From Temnopleurus reevesii (lineage: Eukaryota; Echinodermata; Echinoidea; Temnopleuroida; Temnopleuridae): 64,000 nucleotides of DNA. The notes under the pieces were generated by a model that searched no databases, was not told the DNA's origin, and saw only the letters and a list, made by a program, of their open reading frames with translations. The DNA is taken from NCBI GenBank assembly GCA_036244855.1, contig BQKZ01000310.1, positions 8,632 to 72,631 of the forward strand. The letters run 5' to 3'. The position numbers and the translations under genes are program-made. Of the stretch, positions 37,901 through 43,900 are shown piece by piece (position 1 is the stretch's first letter; every line of letters begins with the position of its first letter).

Positions 37901-40900
37901 TTACTTTCATTCATTTTTTTCCTTTCAGATCTACATCACCACCAAGAGACTACCATACTTCTCTCTCTTCACGTTCCTCTTCGTAGTGGCTCAGCTTCCC
38001 AAGCTTCAGTATGTGAAAACTGTTGGTAAGTTCAGTCCTAAGCCTCTGCTCTTCTTTATTCAGGAGGGTCAACCAAAAATTCTATTTGGCTATTACTCTT
38101 GAAAATATACCAGTGATAATGATGTAATACATGCAATTTGTGCAGCTCACATATCCACTCTGCTGAGTACTTTTATATTTTTATTACACTGAACTAAGTG
38201 TGTTGCCAATACTCCAGTCAGGTATCCATTCACCTCTCCTGGGTTGAGTGCAGCACCATATGGATGAATTTATTGCTGAAGGAAATTAAAACTATCAGTG
38301 GGATAACATGAATTTAGAAGGAAGTTGGTGTGAATGTTATTAATTTCTAACACTATATTTCCCCTGATTCATATTGGCAGCTATGCATAATCATAGCTGC
38401 CAACTATTACCAATTTTTAGTTATCAATACTAATTTATACCTCAGATTTGTCAAGCTTTGTGGTAAACCTATTAGATTTGACCTTGCATTTCAATGTAAA
38501 ATATGTGGAGATTACTAATTTGTGGTAGTACTGTAGTATTACTAATTTATACCTACTCGTGTTGGCAGCTATGGATAGCTTAAAAAGTATCTAAACATTC
38601 TTTTGTTTGTCTTTGTTATCTTTTTATACAGGAAGCATCATTGGTAAGCTACCCAAGGATCCTATCGATGGTCCGCCTTTCATCGTCGGAACCCTGACCC
38701 TCCTCAAGCAGTTCCATTCGGAGAACACCGACCAGTTCCTGGCCCTCCTCGGACAGTATGTCAGGTCCCTTGTGGAGAATACCGCTGCTGGGTAAGTCTA
38801 AAACCAGATTAGCTAGGCCTGGACTTTTAATTTTGGTTTTAAGATCCAGACAAGTTTTGAAGAAAAGTTTGAGTTATAATAATGATAAATAGTATTGCAG
38901 ATTTATATAGCTCGTTATTATGTCTATATAACTGCTCAAAGCGCTTCCAATATTATTAACTGGTCAATGGATGGCAATTCAAGCCTAGCATCAAGACAGT
39001 CATATGGGCGCTCACATCATCAGAAAAAAGGTTGCCTTCTCTCACTGGTCCCCAATCACACCTGGGTAAAGTGCAGCTTTCTTGATATATATATAAAAGA
39101 AGCAGTTTCATTCGGAGAGCACTGATCAGTTCCTGGCCCTCCTCGGACAGTACGTTGGGTCCCTCGTCGAGAATATCGTTGCTGGGTGAGTCTCAGANTC
39201 ATAAGAAAAGTAGACAATGAATGAACAAGATTCACCCCAAAATGCCAGCAGATGATGATGATGATGAATTTAGATTTAAAGGCGTTTCTCATTCAATTCT
39301 GAATATTTACGCAGAATCAATAGGTCCATATATTTAGAGAGAAAAGTAAAATTCTGTCCTCTCCATGTTAGCAGCCAATTTGTGCCTGTAGGTTGTCAAT
39401 TTGAGGAGCCCATAAGAGGTGAAAATAAAAACTTTTAAGAATTCATACATTCAACTCCGCATATTTTTAACTTGTCTACATGTAAGTCGAATAAGTCGAT
39501 GTGATTTTCTGGAACATATTATACAAAACCAGTGTTATTTGCCTCTTCTAAGTCAAAATTCTCCTAAGTCAAAGAGATTTGTGTGGTCTCAACAGATTCG
39601 ACTTCGGCAGAGTTACCTGTACTTGTTTCGACCCATAGCCTTCATGATGGTGACCATTTCAGACCATAGGCTTTCGGTGTGTTCATACAGATATGCAGAG
39701 CATAATACGGAGTATGCAATCTTTGACGACATGACACACTGCATTTTCACACATCAAAAGCCTATGGTCTGTTCATGTAGACTAACCAATATACATGTAG
39801 AATCAAAGTAGACAAATTTTAAAGAATGATTATTCAGTTGACAATTTAAGTCATGCACCAGTGGACCCATTTCATTATCCACCATTGCCGAATGCCTTTG
39901 ATATGCTAGTAACCGAGGGCGTCAGAGATGTGAGATTTATAGAAATACATGCACATTTTTCAAATTCTAATCATGAGAATAGGCGAAAAGCTGTGGGAAT
40001 CTTTCCCAAGTATGGCTTTGTATTGTCTGTGTGCTTAGTGTTAACCCATTCAGGACGAGAACTATTTCACTACAAATTCAATCACTATTCCTTTCCTAAA
40101 TTGGCAACACTGAAATGTTGAATTCTCTTTTTCAAACGTTAAAAAAGAATGTTTGAAAGTTAAAAGCTGCCAATTTGCATGGAAAATAAGGATTTACAAA
40201 TGATTTCTGCATTGCCAATTTAAGGATTAATGATCATTTGAGTGATTATTTTCATTAAAAGCATTCTCTCCGTACAGCGAAATATGATGACAGAATAAAA
40301 ATACAGTCAAACCTGTCTATAGTGACCACCTTTCTATAGTGGTCAAGTAAATTTATTCCCTCCAGGTGAAAATGCATGTTATGGAACCTGTCTATAGAAG
40401 CCACCTGTCTACAGTGGCCACTTTTTTTGTTTCTCTTGGGATGGCCTCTGTAGACAGGTCTGACTGTAGTCAGATTTAGTGTAGAATTACTTCTCTTTCT
40501 GCTCATGCATCTGGTACATTTTTTAGAGCACTACATCAAATATTATTGAACCAATCTGTTTTATCATCCTGAAACGGTTAATTGTTGTGCATGAAAGGAG
40601 TACATTTGGACGTACTTTGAACTAGAATNCTGATGAATTATCCGTATTAAATCTGTTGTATCTTGAATGGCCTGTACCTCCTGGGTATGGTATAACTGTT
40701 ATTTTTATTTCTATTCAGGGAATAATTTTGCTTTTCACATTTGATTAGTAGTTTAGCCATAAAGGAAACTTTCCTAATTCTTTAGTATACAGTTCTATGT
40801 AAAAAAACAAAATTGCTCCATAGAATATATTTTGTATAGCAATCCTGCTAAAATGCATAGTGAATTGCGATGCGATACCAGGAAAATAATTCCCTGCCAT

Positions 40901-43900
40901 TGTGGCGTCATAAGTTATAACCGAAAATCTGCAATTGTAATAGAATCTTTACTTTCATTCATTTTTTTTCCTTTCAGATCTACATCACCACCAAGAGACT
41001 ACCATACTTCTCTCTCTTCACGTTCCTCTTCGTAGTGGCTCAGCTTCCCAAGCTTCAGTATGTGAAAACTGTCGGTAAGTTTAGTCCTAAGCCTCTGCTC
41101 TTCTTTATTCAGGAGGGTCAACCAAAAATTCTATTTGGCTATAACTCTTGAAAATATACCAGTGATAATGATGTAATACATGCAATTTGTGCAGCTCACA
41201 TATCCACTCTGCTGAGTACTTTTATATTTTTATTACACTGAACTAAGTGTGTTGCCAATACTCCAGTCAGGTATCCATTCACCTCTCCTGGGTTGAGTGC
41301 AGCACCATATGGATGAATTTATTGCTGAAGGAAATTAAAACTATCAGTGGGATAACATGAATTTAGAAGGAAGTTGGTGTGAATGTTATTAATTTCTAAC
41401 ACTATATTTCCCCTGATTCATAATGGCAGCTATGCATAATCATAGCTGCCAACTATTACCAATTTTTAGTTATCAATACTAATTTATACCTCAGATTTAT
41501 CAAGCTTTGTGATAAACCAATTAGATTTGACCTAGCATTTCAATGTAAAATATGTGGAGATTACTAATTTGTGGTAGTACTGTAGTATTACTAATTTATA
41601 CCTACTCGTGTAGGCAGCTATGGATAGCTTAAAAAGTATCTAAACATTCTTTTGTTTGTCTTTGTTATCTTTTTATACAGGAAGCATCATTGGTAAGCTA
41701 CCCAAGGATCCTATCGATGGTCCGCCTTTCATCGTCGGAACCCTGACCCTCCTCAAGCAGTTCCATTCGGAGAACACCGACCAGTTCCTGGCCCTCCTCG
41801 GACAGTATGTCAGGTCCCTTGTGGAGAATACCGCTGCTGGGTAAGTCTAAAACCAGATTAGCTAGGCCTGGACTTTTAATTTTGATTTTAAGATCCAGAC
41901 AAGTTTTGAAGAAAAGTTTGAGTTATAATAATGATAAATAGTATTGCAGATTTATATAGCTCGTTATTATGTCTATATAACTGCTCAAAGCGCTTCCAAT
42001 ATTATTAACTGGTCAATGGATGGCAATTCAAGCCTAGCATCAAGACAGTCATATGGGCGCTCACATCATCAGAAAAAAGGTTGCCTTCTCTCACAGGTCC
42101 CCAATCACACCTGGGTAAAGTGCAGCTTTCTTGATATATATAAAAGAAGCAGTTTCATTCGGAGAGCACTGATCAGTTCCTGGCCCTCCTCGGACAGTAC
42201 GTAGGGTCCCTCGTCGAGAATATCGTTGCTGGGTGAGTCTCAGACCAGTTATGATGGCTCCAGACTTGTAAACAACTATATCAGTATAAAATATCTCCAT
42301 CATTATTATTAGATAATCTATATAGTGCAGTCACCTATGGATATTCTTTACTACACTGTGATGTTAGAGCCAATAGCTATTGTTACTGAAATAATGCATA
42401 TCTGTACAAAATACTACTGAAAAGCTTAAAAAAATACATGCCTTTTTGAAAAAGTAGTGTGAAGAATTTTGAACTTGAATTCACAGAATTCAAATCGATA
42501 ATTTGTTATCATTCCTTCTTGGCCATTATACCGGGTTTCCCATGGGTTACTTCATGACTAGATAACACTGAAATCTGATGGATTAATCCTGGATTTGCGG
42601 CCATAGGTTAGCCATGGACATGAGATTCAGTGCTAGATTAGTCCTGGGTTTGTTTAAAAACCACTTTGTAGAGGTACTCAGAACTGAACGAACAACTGGT
42701 GACCCATACTAACACTCAATGATAACTCCTAGAGCTGAATCGCACCTGAGAAAGGGTCCTCAGTCGTTCGTAGTGTCATGCGTAGATCTATGATAAACTC
42801 TATGAAACACAACAAAGAATTAATCGGGATGAATTACTGTAAGATTCATTGCCATATGTTAGCCATGGACTTGCTTCGATAGTTACAGTAGATGCTCAAA
42901 GCTTTGGGAAGTTAGCCCTTTATTTTTTTAATGTGCAAGGCCTGAGAATGTTGATATAGGTCCTTTGTCGTGAAGCCAAACTTCTCACTATCTTGAATAA
43001 TACAATAAAAATCATGCATTTTTTTGTGTCCAGGATATTTTTGCTTCTATTTGTATTGTCTTCATTATACTGTTCTCTTTCAATCAAAGCGCCATGAGCA
43101 CCGAAAGGTGGACCTGTGCTCTCTACAAGTACTCACTATTATTATTATTATTATTATGATTATTATGAAGAGTGTTTAAAAAAATGTCTAACCCTCTTAA
43201 AATTTCTTTGTTATAATGTTATTCTTGATGAGATTATGATTTTGTTTTTCCGTCTCTGGTTTCTCTTTCAGCGGTCGAGCATCAGAGCTTCCCCAAGAGG
43301 CAGTCTGTATCCTAGCATTCCTAGATGACTTTGTGCACTACGCAGCCCTCCCGAGACAGGTATGCATTAATTGTCATTTTTATCATTTTTTACTCAAAAT
43401 GCTTGTTCAGTTGTGCTTGTTTCATATCTTATCATGAAAGTGCCCATATCTTCGCAATTCGAGATGTCTCTTTTTTATTATTTTACCTAGTATGCTTGTT
43501 CCACTGTGCTTGTTTATTATTATTTTATCATGAAATTCCTCGATAACTTTGTGCATTACGCAGCGCTAACCTAGGCAGGTATGTAGGGGAATAAAGTCTT
43601 TATCGTAAATCGTTGTTCATTTGTTCTTTTTTCATTATTTTGTAATGAAACTGCCCATATCCATCAATAACTTGATGACTTTGTGTAATATGCTGCCCTA
43701 CCAAGACACTTTTATATGAATTTTATATTAATTTTTGTTATTTTTTTTAATTATTATTTGTACCCAAAATGCTTATTCAACTGTGGTAGTTACATTATTT
43801 TGTAAAGGCCCATATCCTTGCATGTCTAATCTAGATTTGTATGTAGGAACTTATTCTTATTTTTTCTTATTGTTTTACTCAAATGCTTGTTCAACTGTGC

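Larger units (their letters stand above)
37582..39197 (+). repeat. Block with exons 26-27, duplicated at 40630-42244
   Basis: Nearly identical to 40630-42244 (offset 3048), including introns. The copies are bounded by single Ns at 39198 and 40629. Unmerged contigs are the likely explanation. Confidence 0.9.
39199..40628 (+). repeat. Block nearly identical to 50608-52029; probably misplaced here
   Basis: Bounded by single Ns on both sides, it interrupts the two copies of exons 26-27. The same 1.4 kb lies without breaks at 50608-52029. It holds a palindromic repeat (39661-39782) and a mariner-type MITE (40302-40468), no gene. Confidence 0.85.

Noticed and set aside
39419..39811. 130-residue open frame, repeated at 50940-51212
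   Set aside because: It covers a palindromic repeat and is kept only because the block is duplicated in the assembly.
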